Assembly: GCF_965138225.1 (NCBI RefSeq)
Contig: NZ_CBCSAX010000006.1
Source of the DNA: Helicobacter_D ganmani
GTDB lineage: Bacteria; Campylobacterota; Campylobacteria; Campylobacterales; Helicobacteraceae
Length of the DNA: 64,000 nt
Strand: one strand, 5' to 3'
How positions within the stretch are numbered: position 1 is the first letter of the stretch; every line of letters starts with the position of its first letter. Positions 40,241 to 48,839 of the stretch are shown here, piece after piece. Under the pieces are notes generated by a model, which did no database searches, had not been told where the DNA came from, and worked only from the letters and a program-made list of their open reading frames with translations. A program made the translations under genes and the position numbers.

Positions 40241-42136
40241 ATGGAATATGATGTTATCGTAGTGGGCGGGGGACACGCAGGAATTGAATCTAGCTTAATT
40301 GCTGCAAAAATGGGTTGTAAAACTTTGCTAATTACTATGCTAGTAGAGCAAATCGGTGCAGCAAGCTGTAATCCAGCCATTGGCGGACTTGGCAAAGGGC
40401 ATTTAGTTAAAGAAATTGATGCGCTTGGTGGTATAATGGGTTACCTTACGGATAAAAGTGGCATACAATTCCGCACTCTTAACGCTTCTAAAGGTCCAGC
40501 GGTGCGCGGAACGCGTGCGCAAATTGATATGGATAGATATAAAATCCTTGCACGAGACATTTGCTACCACGCCCAAAACCTAGAAGTAACTCAACAGCTT
40601 GTGGAATCTCTTGTGTTAAATGAAAACAAAAATGCAGTGATTGGACTAAAAACCTCTATTGGCAAAACTTTTTATGCAAAAAAGATTATTTTAACCACTG
40701 GCACATTTTTACGAGGCAAAATCCACATTGGAGAGAGCACTTCTAGTAATGGACGAGCGGGGGAGCCTCCTGCGTCTGCTTTAGGAGAAGATTTGCGCTC
40801 ACTTGGACTTGAAGTTGGTAGGTTGAAAACCGGCACTTGTGCAAGGATTAAAGCGAGTAGCATTTGCTTTGATAACCTAGAAAAACATTGCGGAGATACT
40901 CCTGCACCCTTTTTTAGCCAAAAAACAAAAAAAGAGCTAGGGAATGACACATTTAATCCCACACAACTTCCCTGCTATGTAACCTATACTAATGCCAAAA
41001 CCCACGCAATCATTCGTGCAAACTTTCATCGCGCACCCCTATTTACAGGACAAATTGAGGGCATAGGTCCGCGCTATTGCCCAAGCATTGAAGATAAAGT
41101 GCATCGTTTCAGCGATAAAGAGAGACATCAACTTTTCTTAGAACCTCAAACACTAGAAGCAAATGAATACTATATCAATGGCTTAACTAGCTCCCTACCT
41201 TTTGATGTCCAAGAAGCAATGATTCACAGCATTGAAGGCTTAGAAAATGCAGAGATTGTGCGCTATGGCTATGCGATTGAATACGACTATATCAATCCAA
41301 CCGAATTAAAGCACACATTGGAGACAAAAAAACTTAAGAATCTCTATTGCGCAGGACAAATCAATGGAACAACAGGATATGAGGAAGCTGGCGCACAAGG
41401 CATTTTTGCTGGAATCAATGCGGCTTTAAGTGCGCAAGGCAAGGAGGAAATCACTTTAAAACGCAATGAGGCTTATATCGCCGTTATGATAGATGATTTG
41501 GTTACTAAAGGCACAAAAGAACCTTATCGTATGTTTAGCTCGCGCGCAGAATATCGCTTACTCTTGCGAGAGGGAAACGCAATTTTCAGGCTTGGGGAGC
41601 TAGCCTATTCGCTAGGACTAATGGAATCTCAAGATTTCGCGCAACTAATGCAAGATAAAGCCGATATTCAAGAGGGTCTCCAATGGCTTAACAATACCCC
41701 CATTACACCCACCTTAGAGATGTTGCGATTCTTGGATTCTATTGGCGAGGAAAGAATTAGCGACAAGACGACCTTTGGCACAATTGTAAGCCGCCGTAGC
41801 TTTGATTTGCACAAGCTACTTAGAATCCAAGAAATCATAGAAGCACCCTTTTTGCGATTCTCTCCACGCGCACTAGAGGAAATTTTGGTAGAGGCAAAAT
41901 ATGCAAGTTATATCCAAAAGCAACAAAACCTTATTAACAATATGGACAAAATGTTAAGCATAACGATTCCTCAAGATTTCATTTTTGATGGGATTCCGGG
42001 CTTAAGTTTGGAAGTGATTGAAAAACTGAAAAAGTTTAATCCTAAAAGCCTTTTTGAGGCAAGCGAAATCAGCGGCGTAACACCCGCTAGCTTGGAAGTT
42101 TTGCAACTTTATATTCACCTACACAACAAAAGCTAA
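40241..42136 (+). CDS. mnmG: tRNA U34 carboxymethylaminomethyl-modifying enzyme MnmG
   Basis: FAD enzyme that, with MnmE, modifies the wobble uridine of several tRNAs. The N-terminal FAD site is 'YDVIVVGGGHAGIESSLIAA' (3-22), followed by 'SCNPAIGGLGKGHLVKEIDA', 'GTFLRGKIHIGE' and the late 'FCAGQINGTTGYEEAGAQG'-like segment 'LYCAGQINGTTGYEEAGAQG'. The C-terminal helical domain is complete. The 631 residues are normal. It stands alone between two gaps with shared repeats. Confidence 0.97.
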   Translation: MEYDVIVVGGGHAGIESSLIAAKMGCKTLLITMLVEQIGAASCNPAIGGLGKGHLVKEIDALGGIMGYLTDKSGIQFRTLNASKGPAVRGTRAQIDMDRYKILARDICYHAQNLEVTQQLVESLVLNENKNAVIGLKTSIGKTFYAKKIILTTGTFLRGKIHIGESTSSNGRAGEPPASALGEDLRSLGLEVGRLKTGTCARIKASSICFDNLEKHCGDTPAPFFSQKTKKELGNDTFNPTQLPCYVTYTNAKTHAIIRANFHRAPLFTGQIEGIGPRYCPSIEDKVHRFSDKERHQLFLEPQTLEANEYYINGLTSSLPFDVQEAMIHSIEGLENAEIVRYGYAIEYDYINPTELKHTLETKKLKNLYCAGQINGTTGYEEAGAQGIFAGINAALSAQGKEEITLKRNEAYIAVMIDDLVTKGTKEPYRMFSSRAEYRLLLREGNAIFRLGELAYSLGLMESQDFAQLMQDKADIQEGLQWLNNTPITPTLEMLRFLDSIGEERISDKTTFGTIVSRRSFDLHKLLRIQEIIEAPFLRFSPRALEEILVEAKYASYIQKQQNLINNMDKMLSITIPQDFIFDGIPGLSLEVIEKLKKFNPKSLFEASEISGVTPASLEVLQLYIHLHNKS

Positions 42137-42170
42137 TTTGCGTTCTTGCAAGCAAACACAGCCAACAAAA

Positions 42171-42207
42171 TAATCTATAATATGGAATCTCTCATAATTA
42201 TAGATTA
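42171..42207. repeat. Perfect 11-bp inverted repeat after mnmG
   Basis: TAATCTATAAT (42171-42181) and ATTATAGATTA (42197-42207) flank 15 bases. It could be a bidirectional transcription terminator or an operator for the downstream protease gene; AT-rich stems are common here, so function is uncertain. Confidence 0.5.
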
Positions 42208-42223
42208 CCACGACCTACGAAAT

Positions 42224-42235
42224 CTCGCAAGGACA
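42224..42235 (+). repeat. Dispersed intergenic repeat, copy 3
   Basis: CTCGCAAGGACA, sharing 11 bases with copy 1. A TAAAAT -10 candidate (42275-42280) for the following gene lies downstream. Confidence 0.5.
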
Positions 42236-42312
42236 AAATCTAGCATTTTTATTTTAGTTTTAATGCGAATGTGCTAAAATTGCACACTTAAAACTTTATT
42301 TTAGGTTGCTTT

Positions 42313-43593
42313 ATGAAACAATTTGAATTTAAAAGAATTTTTTATGCACTTCTTATGAGCTTATTCCTCGTAATAGGTTTTCAAAATGCAGCATTCGCGG
42401 AAGACGAATCACGACTAGACGCTTATAATAAATTGCGTAAAGTCATTGGCACAGTAGAAAAATATTATGTAGATGAATTAAGCCTGAACGAAATCGTAGA
42501 TAAAGCGATTGATGGGCTTCTTTCAAACCTTGATGCACATTCTGCCTACTTGGACGAAAAGAAATTTGAAGATTTAAAAATCCAAACAGATGGACAATTT
42601 GGCGGAATCGGAATCACGATTGGCTTGCGTGATAATGCACTGACAATTATCGCTCCCATTGAAGGCACACCAGGCGACAAAGCGGGCTTAAAAAGCGGAG
42701 ATATTATCCTAAAAATCAATGAGGAAAGCACATTAAATATGAGCATTGATGATGCAGTCAATAGAATGCGTGGCAAACCAAACACAAAAGTGCAGCTCAC
42801 TATTGTGCGCAAAAACGAGTCAAAACCCTTAATTTTTGACATTGTGCGTGATAATATCAAAGTGGAATCCGTTTATGCAAAAGGAATTGAGGAAAGCAAT
42901 TATGTTTATTTGCGCGTAACCTCCTTTGACAAAAATGTTAGCAAACGCGTAGAAGAAGAATTAAAAAAATTCAAGACGATTGATGGAATCGTGCTAGATT
43001 TGCGCAACAATCCGGGCGGATTACTCAATCAAGCCGTAGAATTAAGTGATTTGTTTATCAAAAAAGGCATTATCGTTTCCCAAAAAGGCAGAATCAAAGA
43101 TGAAAACATTGTCTATAATGCAAGCAATCGCACGCCTTATGCAACCACTCCCCTTGTGGTATTAGTCAATAATGGAAGTGCGAGTGCAAGCGAGATTGTC
43201 GCGGGAGCGATTCAAGACAATAAACGCGGCGTATTAGTGGGAGAAGGAACATTTGGCAAGGGAAGTGTGCAAGTGATTCTCCCCACAGAAAAAAAGGAGG
43301 CTTTACGCCTCACGATTGCGCGTTATTATTTGCCAAGCGGACGCACAATTCAAGCTGTGGGTGTAACACCCGATATTGAAGTAGCTCCCGGAATCGTACC
43401 CGATGAAAATAGTGGCTTTAGCATTAAAGAAGCAGATTTGCAAAAACACTTAGAGGGAGAATTAGCAAAAGTAGAATCTAGCAAAGATAAAAAAGCAAAA
43501 GACGCCAAAAATTCTATTACACACCAACAAGTATTGCAAGACATTCAACTAAAAAGTGCAATTGATGTGTTGAAAATCTTTAAAGTTCTATAA
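42313..43593 (+). CDS. ctpA: Carboxyl-terminal processing protease (S41 family)
   Basis: Periplasmic serine protease that trims envelope proteins. An N-terminal signal (about 8-30, YALLMSLFLVIGFQNAAFA) precedes a PDZ domain with 'GIGITIGLRDNALTIIAPIE' and 'GLKSGDIILKINEES'. The S41 catalytic region contains 'IDGIVLDLRNNPGGLLNQAV', the Ser in 'NNGSASASEIVAGAIQDN' and the Lys in 'GTFGKGSVQVIL'. The 426 residues are normal for the CtpA/Prc class. Confidence 0.94.
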   Translation: MKQFEFKRIFYALLMSLFLVIGFQNAAFAEDESRLDAYNKLRKVIGTVEKYYVDELSLNEIVDKAIDGLLSNLDAHSAYLDEKKFEDLKIQTDGQFGGIGITIGLRDNALTIIAPIEGTPGDKAGLKSGDIILKINEESTLNMSIDDAVNRMRGKPNTKVQLTIVRKNESKPLIFDIVRDNIKVESVYAKGIEESNYVYLRVTSFDKNVSKRVEEELKKFKTIDGIVLDLRNNPGGLLNQAVELSDLFIKKGIIVSQKGRIKDENIVYNASNRTPYATTPLVVLVNNGSASASEIVAGAIQDNKRGVLVGEGTFGKGSVQVILPTEKKEALRLTIARYYLPSGRTIQAVGVTPDIEVAPGIVPDENSGFSIKEADLQKHLEGELAKVESSKDKKAKDAKNSITHQQVLQDIQLKSAIDVLKIFKVL

Positions 43594-43603
43594 AGGAGTC
43601 AAA

Positions 43604-44320
43604 ATGCAGGCAACACAAAAAGAAATGATGTATGAGGGCAAAGGCAAAAAACTCTACAAAACAGAGGACAAGGGATTAATCATCTCACAATTCAAAGACG
43701 ATTTAACCGCCTTTAATGCCGAAAAAAAGGGTAGCGAGCAAGGCAAAGGGATTCTAAATTGCAAAATCTCAACTGAAATTTTTAAATTACTAGAAAAAAA
43801 CGGCGTCAAAACACATTATGTAGAAACCATAGGTGAGGATTTAATGCTCTGCAAACTTGTTCAGATTATCCCCATTGAAGTAGTTGTACGCAATGTTGCA
43901 ACAGGTTCTTTAACGAAGAGATTAGGTATCAAAGAGGGAGAATCTCTTCCTTTTACGCTTGTAGAGTTTTATTACAAAGACGATGCACTAGGCGACCCTC
44001 TCATCAATGATGAACACGCACTAATTTTAAAATGCGTTCAATCCATAGAAGCATTAGATGAATTGCGCAAAATTGGGCGAAAAGTCAATGAAGTGTTAAG
44101 AGAATTTTTTGACAAAAAGAATCTTATTTTGGTAGATTTTAAACTAGAATTTGGGGTGGATAGCACGGGTGCGATTCTGCTTGCAGATGAAATCACGCCC
44201 GATTCTTGCAGATTCTGGGATAAAAATACAAAAGAAAAATTAGACAAAGACCGCTTTAGACAAGATTTAGGCAATGTTAAAATGGCGTATGAAGAGATTT
44301 TGAAAAGAATTTTAAGCTAG
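43604..44320 (+). CDS. purC: SAICAR synthase
   Basis: Joins aspartate to CAIR in de novo purine synthesis. The start 'MYEGKGKKLYKTEDKGLIIS' and 'FKDDLTAFNAEKKG' are diagnostic, as are 'EVVVRNVATGSLTKRLGIKE' and 'LADEITPDSCRFWDK'. It has 238 residues and AAAGGAG before the ATG. It begins a tight purC-purS-purQ run, separated from ctpA by only 10 bases. H. pylori lacks this pathway, so its presence separates this organism from gastric helicobacters. Confidence 0.97.
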   Translation: MQATQKEMMYEGKGKKLYKTEDKGLIISQFKDDLTAFNAEKKGSEQGKGILNCKISTEIFKLLEKNGVKTHYVETIGEDLMLCKLVQIIPIEVVVRNVATGSLTKRLGIKEGESLPFTLVEFYYKDDALGDPLINDEHALILKCVQSIEALDELRKIGRKVNEVLREFFDKKNLILVDFKLEFGVDSTGAILLADEITPDSCRFWDKNTKEKLDKDRFRQDLGNVKMAYEEILKRILS

Positions 44321-44328
44321 GGAGATTT

Positions 44329-44562
44329 ATGAAAGTAGAAGTCATTGTAGGACTAAAAGAAGGTGTATTAGACCCACAAGGCAAAGCCATACACCACGCA
44401 TTAGAATCTTTAGGCTATCAAGGCGTAGAAAATGTCAAAGTTGGCAAAGTGATTACATTAGAAATTGCAGGAGATAAGACAAATATCCAAAAAGAAGTGG
44501 AATCTATGTGCGAAACTTTGCTTGCTAACACGGTGATTGAAAACTACGCAATAAAGATATAG
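44329..44562 (+). CDS. purS: FGAM synthase subunit PurS
   Basis: Small bridging subunit of the three-part formylglycinamidine ribonucleotide synthase (PurL-PurQ-PurS). The 77 residues show 'VEVIVGLKEGVLDPQGKAIH' and 'LGYQGVENVKVGKVITLEI', the standard PurS pattern. It lies between purC and purQ. The large subunit purL is not in the window. Confidence 0.95.
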   Translation: MKVEVIVGLKEGVLDPQGKAIHHALESLGYQGVENVKVGKVITLEIAGDKTNIQKEVESMCETLLANTVIENYAIKI

Positions 44563-44564
44563 CA

Positions 44565-45221
44565 ATGGTTGCGATTCTACAATTCTTAGGAACAAATTGC
44601 GAATATGATATGGAATACGCTTTTTCGCTTTTAAATGCACCTACACAAATCGTATGGCACAAAGAAACCTCCTTACCACAAGGCACAAAACTCGTCGTGA
44701 TTCCCGGAGGATTCAGCTATGGCGACTACTTACGCAGTGGGGCAATTGCGCGTTTTTCTCCTATTATGAAAGCTGTCATAGACTTTGCAAAACAGGGTGG
44801 TTATGTACTTGGAGTCTGTAATGGATTCCAAATTTTACTTGAAAGCGGATTGTTGCCCGGGGCAATGAAGCATAATGAAAATTTACATTTTATCTCAAAA
44901 GATTCTGACCTGAAAATCATTTGCAATGACAATGTTTTTTTGAGCAAATTCCAACCTAATGAGATTATTAAGATTCCAATTGCACACGCAGACGGCAATT
45001 ATTATATTGATGAAGCAGAACTAAAAGACCTTAAAGCCAATCATCAAATTTTGTTAGAATATGTCTGTAATCCTAATGGTTCGGTGTGCAACATCGCAGG
45101 AATCTGCAACAAAGAAAAAAATGTTTTTGGGCTTATGCCTCACCCTGAACGCGCAATAGAAAAACTGCTAGGACAAGACATTGGCTTAAAAATGCTAGAA
45201 GGATTTTTAGAAGCTTTATGA
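44565..45221 (+). CDS. purQ: FGAM synthase glutaminase subunit PurQ
   Basis: Class I glutamine amidotransferase that feeds ammonia to PurL. The nucleophile Cys is in 'GYVLGVCNGFQILLESGLLP' (Cys near 86), and His/Glu of the triad are in 'GLMPHPERAIE'. The start VAILQFLGTNCEYDMEYAF and 'VVIPGGFSYGDYLRSGAIAR' are typical. It has 218 residues, and the next gene overlaps its stop by four bases. Confidence 0.97.
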   Translation: MVAILQFLGTNCEYDMEYAFSLLNAPTQIVWHKETSLPQGTKLVVIPGGFSYGDYLRSGAIARFSPIMKAVIDFAKQGGYVLGVCNGFQILLESGLLPGAMKHNENLHFISKDSDLKIICNDNVFLSKFQPNEIIKIPIAHADGNYYIDEAELKDLKANHQILLEYVCNPNGSVCNIAGICNKEKNVFGLMPHPERAIEKLLGQDIGLKMLEGFLEAL

Positions 45222-46627
45222 GGATTTTCGCGCGATTATTAGTATTTGTTTTGGGTTTGTGCGTCTATGGAATTGCACAGAACATGGAGATAGGGGACTT
45301 CAATGAAAATGGCGAAACAAGAATGTTTCCACAAAGCACTCCTGAAACTTCCGCAGAGACTTCTAATCCGCAAACTTCCTCTAACACACCAAAACAAACC
45401 TTACCCAACGCAATCTTAGAGGAAAACCTACAAGAGCAACCTACTCCGATAAAATCCGAAACTTCCCAAAATAGTCCAAATCTTAATGAACATTCTAGCA
45501 CCAATCCATTCCTTGCTCCGCAAGATTCCTTAGAGCCACAAGAAATTTTGGAATCACAAAATGTAGAATCCCCCAATCTACAAGTAACAGAGGATTCTTA
45601 CCCTACAAGCCCTGTTGCCAAAAATGTTTATTTAGAAATGCTCAATCCTCCTTTGGATCTTTTATATGTCCATCAAATCATTCCTTTAGAATTAAAACTA
45701 CTTGTATTATCCGATTATTCCACGATTAAAACGGAATTTATGTTTGAAAACAACATTCAAGCAACAAGCGTAGAGATTCTTAACGCCAATGAAAATTGGA
45801 CTCTTAATGCAGAGGATTCTAGCTTAAGAAATACCTTTTATCTCAAAATCAAACAGCCAAACTACACAATTCCAGAAATTAGAGTAATCGTCAATACTAG
45901 CGAGGGAGAAGCGAATGAGCGCACACAAAGCCTTAGTGGCAAAGCGATTAAACTAGAACGCAAAGGAAATTTTTCTCAAGTACTTGCACAAGATTTAAAA
46001 ATTTTAGACACCAAAATTACAAACTATGACACAAATCACAATCTTGCCGTACTTCAGCTTCAAAGCCTAATGGGGAATTTATTTGACTTCCATTTAGAAG
46101 CTTACACGCAACAAGGCATTGAAAGCAAAAGCGGGGATTATAAGCAGGCAGTTGCATTTTATTATGCAATTGTGCCAAAAGATTTAAATGCGATTCGCTT
46201 TGATTATTTCAATACAACAACCTCCAAATACACAGAATTGCACGTAGAAAATATTGCCATTGAAGACAGGGTCAGCACACAAAGTGATATTAGACCCAAG
46301 AATAACTATCAATTCTTCAAAATCACTGCAATGGTATTCCTCATCATTGTATTTTTTGGTTTGTATCTTTATAAAAGAAAAAAGATTTTCATTTTGCTCG
46401 GCGTGGTTGCACTTGGAATCTTGCTTTATCTCTTGACACTGAAAACCTCCGCTACGCTTAAAGCAAATGTTCCTCTTAGAATCCAGCCAACTTTCAACTC
46501 TACAATTATTCTTACAACACAAGAGCCTATGGAAGTTGAAATTTTAGGGCAACGAAGTCATTATTACAAAGTCATCTTACAAGACGATAGCATTGGATGG
46601 GTAAAACGCAATGATATCCAAAATTAG
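45218..46627 (+). CDS. Exported/membrane protein with C-terminal SH3-like domain, function unknown
   Basis: I do not recognise a named family. The 469 residues start with a signal peptide (about 3-20), then a Ser/Thr/Pro/Glu-rich low-complexity region (about 25-125), a conserved-looking domain (about 140-365), and two adjacent membrane helices ('ITAMVFLIIVFFGLYLY' and 'ILLGVVALGILLYLL', about 370-410). A short SH3b-like end follows: 'ANVPLRIQPTFNSTIILTT' with 'YYKVILQDDSIGWVKRND'. It overlaps purQ and plsC at its two ends. A role in the cell envelope is likely. Confidence 0.75.
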   Translation: MRIFARLLVFVLGLCVYGIAQNMEIGDFNENGETRMFPQSTPETSAETSNPQTSSNTPKQTLPNAILEENLQEQPTPIKSETSQNSPNLNEHSSTNPFLAPQDSLEPQEILESQNVESPNLQVTEDSYPTSPVAKNVYLEMLNPPLDLLYVHQIIPLELKLLVLSDYSTIKTEFMFENNIQATSVEILNANENWTLNAEDSSLRNTFYLKIKQPNYTIPEIRVIVNTSEGEANERTQSLSGKAIKLERKGNFSQVLAQDLKILDTKITNYDTNHNLAVLQLQSLMGNLFDFHLEAYTQQGIESKSGDYKQAVAFYYAIVPKDLNAIRFDYFNTTTSKYTELHVENIAIEDRVSTQSDIRPKNNYQFFKITAMVFLIIVFFGLYLYKRKKIFILLGVVALGILLYLLTLKTSATLKANVPLRIQPTFNSTIILTTQEPMEVEILGQRSHYYKVILQDDSIGWVKRNDIQN

Positions 46628-47315
46628 AGCTCTTAGCGCAGTCTTTTATACATTGCTTGCAATTCCTTTTGCGATTCTTTTGATGTATCTTTTCAAAAAT
46701 GTTCAACGCAAAATACGACAAATCACTGCCAAAATTTTCATTATCCTTTTTGGAGTGCGTGCAGAGATTAAAGGCGAATTAGACCCAAGCGCACAGATTC
46801 TTCTTATCAATCATCAAAGTTTTATGGACGTCATTTACCTAGAAGCAATCCACCCCAACAATCTTTGTTGGATTGCAAAAAAAGAGCTCGGTAAGCCCTT
46901 TTTATATGGACACGCGCTAAAAGCCCCCAAAATGATTCTAATCAATCGCGAAAGCAAAAGGGAAATTGTGTTTTTACTCAAAGAAGCGAAGGATAGATTG
47001 GAGCAAGGGCGCACTTTGTGTATTTTTCCAGAGGGCACACGAAGCAAGGGCGAGGAGAAACTTCTACCCTTTAAAAATGGAGCAAAACTTTTAGTGGAGC
47101 ATTTCAATCTCAAAGTCCAACCCATCGTGATTTGTGGCACACGCAAATGTCTTGATATTGGAGCATTAAAGTTTCCAAACACAACTTTTACTCTCCAATA
47201 TCTTCCCGCTTTCACACCGCAAGATACACAATGGTTTGAAGCACTCAAAACACAAATGCAAGAGACCTATTCTCAAATGTATTTAGAATCTCAAAATACA
47301 CAATCCAAAGGTTAG
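46611..47315 (+). CDS. plsC: 1-acyl-sn-glycerol-3-phosphate acyltransferase
   Basis: Adds the second acyl chain in phosphatidic acid synthesis at the inner membrane. An N-terminal hydrophobic segment (about 10-28) precedes the HX4D motif 'NHQSFMDVIY' and the 'FPEGTRSKGE' substrate motif. It has 234 residues. The start overlaps the upstream gene by 17 bases, so translation is coupled. Confidence 0.93.
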   Translation: MISKIRALSAVFYTLLAIPFAILLMYLFKNVQRKIRQITAKIFIILFGVRAEIKGELDPSAQILLINHQSFMDVIYLEAIHPNNLCWIAKKELGKPFLYGHALKAPKMILINRESKREIVFLLKEAKDRLEQGRTLCIFPEGTRSKGEEKLLPFKNGAKLLVEHFNLKVQPIVICGTRKCLDIGALKFPNTTFTLQYLPAFTPQDTQWFEALKTQMQETYSQMYLESQNTQSKG

Positions 47316-47317
47316 TA

Positions 47318-48784
47318 ATGCACGGAAAAATCGTTCGTTATTTAAGTAGCAATGGCAAAGGAGCTGTGATTAATCTATCAAGGAAGCTTTTTGAATTTAC
47401 CAAAGAGACTTGGCACGATAAAAAAGTAATTCCAGCCGTAGATATGTTTGTAGAATTTCGTTGCAATGAAGCAGGACAAATTACGGATTGTAAAGCCTCC
47501 AAATTTCAAGATTTCAGTGGCAATTCTATGATTTCTGAATCAGAATTTTGGCATCACGAAACAGACGAACAGCTAGAAACCCTCTTAAGCAATAAACGCG
47601 ATGCAATCGTTCAAAAGATTTACAAAGAAACAAATTATCAAAAAATCAAAGAAATTACTCTTGACATCAAACCAATGGAATCACTTAAAAGATATTTCTA
47701 TCAAGAGTTTTCCGCCATTGCATTTTTAAACGATTTATATTTGCCAAAAAACAAATATTTATACGACTATACACATCTCAAACGTTTTAGCGCCAAAACA
47801 TTGGATAATTTACTTTATAGCGACAAAACTATTCCCAAAGATGATTTTATTGAAGAGATTGGCATTATGACGCGTTTAGAATCCGCCTATTCCGATTTTA
47901 CGCGTTATCAAAAAGTCAATGTTGAAAATGTTTTTAAAGACCATTTTTTGTCCCAACAATGCCATTACCAAGCCCTCATAGTCGCAATCAATAATGCAAA
48001 AGACACAAGCAATCTCTGTCAAAAAAGAATCAATGCTTTTAACAGCGATATTCTTTTGCTAGAGCGCAGAATCCAAGCAAAAGTAGATTTGGAAAAAAAT
48101 CAGCAAAAATTGCAAAAAGTGCGACTAGAGCTTAAAAAAATGATAGAAATGGAAAGCTACAATAGCAATCTTTGCAAGTATCTCTTGCAAATAAAAAAAC
48201 ATTTTGAGGAACATTATTTCAAAATCTTTACAAGCCTTTATGAAAAAACCTATGAGAGAATTTATAAAAAAATCAAAAGCGGCTTAGATATTTGTATCAC
48301 GCTTTTAAATGACAAAATTTACCACAAAGTTTTGAAATCCGTGGCGTTACAAAAAAACTTTTTTAAAAATGCCAACAATGACCGCGTGCCTACAATGATT
48401 TATTTTATTGAACAATATTTGGAGCATTTAAACAAAGACCGACTAAACGAGCTTGACACGCTTCTTTATCATTATGTAGATAAAATCAAAAAAAAACACC
48501 GAAAGCATTTTCTCATTGTAACCACTGATGAACAAGAATCCACAAACTTAAAGCTTAAGATTCTACTTCAAAATGAATTATATTCTGTCAAAATCGCCTA
48601 TAAACGCACGCTTTATTTTTCGCTGATTAATGAGATTACTTTTGAAAAAATTTATATTGATAGTGCGCATATTTGGGAAAGTCCCGAAGGGCTTATCCAA
48701 GAAGCAAAAGCCTTTAAAGCCAATGCCAAAACACCTTTTGAAATCTTTTCAAAAAGTGTTTCAACCAATCGTTTTGGCTTTTAG
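47318..48784 (+). CDS. Cold-shock-like/coiled-coil protein, function unknown
   Basis: Residues 1-65 ('HGKIVRYLSSNGKGAVINLS', 'VEFRCNEAGQITDCKASKF') resemble an OB-fold cold-shock domain. A long helical middle follows (about 190-370), with a Lys/Glu/Leu-rich coiled coil ('RRIQAKVDLEKNQQKLQKVR') and Tyr/Lys-rich helices. The C-terminal part 'HFLIVTTDEQESTNLKLKIL' to 'KIYIDSAHIWESPEGLIQEA' has alternating strands and helices like a degenerate receiver domain, but the phospho-acceptor is not clear. It has 488 residues. AAAGG lies six bases before the ATG. I know of similar hypothetical proteins in epsilonproteobacteria but no function. Confidence 0.7.
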   Translation: MHGKIVRYLSSNGKGAVINLSRKLFEFTKETWHDKKVIPAVDMFVEFRCNEAGQITDCKASKFQDFSGNSMISESEFWHHETDEQLETLLSNKRDAIVQKIYKETNYQKIKEITLDIKPMESLKRYFYQEFSAIAFLNDLYLPKNKYLYDYTHLKRFSAKTLDNLLYSDKTIPKDDFIEEIGIMTRLESAYSDFTRYQKVNVENVFKDHFLSQQCHYQALIVAINNAKDTSNLCQKRINAFNSDILLLERRIQAKVDLEKNQQKLQKVRLELKKMIEMESYNSNLCKYLLQIKKHFEEHYFKIFTSLYEKTYERIYKKIKSGLDICITLLNDKIYHKVLKSVALQKNFFKNANNDRVPTMIYFIEQYLEHLNKDRLNELDTLLYHYVDKIKKKHRKHFLIVTTDEQESTNLKLKILLQNELYSVKIAYKRTLYFSLINEITFEKIYIDSAHIWESPEGLIQEAKAFKANAKTPFEIFSKSVSTNRFGF

Positions 48785-48805
48785 AGTGAAATTGTGAGTT
48801 TATGC

Positions 48806-48811
48806 TATAAT
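48806..48811 (+). promoter_or_regulatory. Extended -10 of the DEAD-box helicase gene
   Basis: ATGCTATAAT, TGn-extended, 29 bases before the ATG, in the 55-base gap. Confidence 0.7.
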
Positions 48812-48839
48812 CACAAATTAATTTAACAAAAGTAATGCA

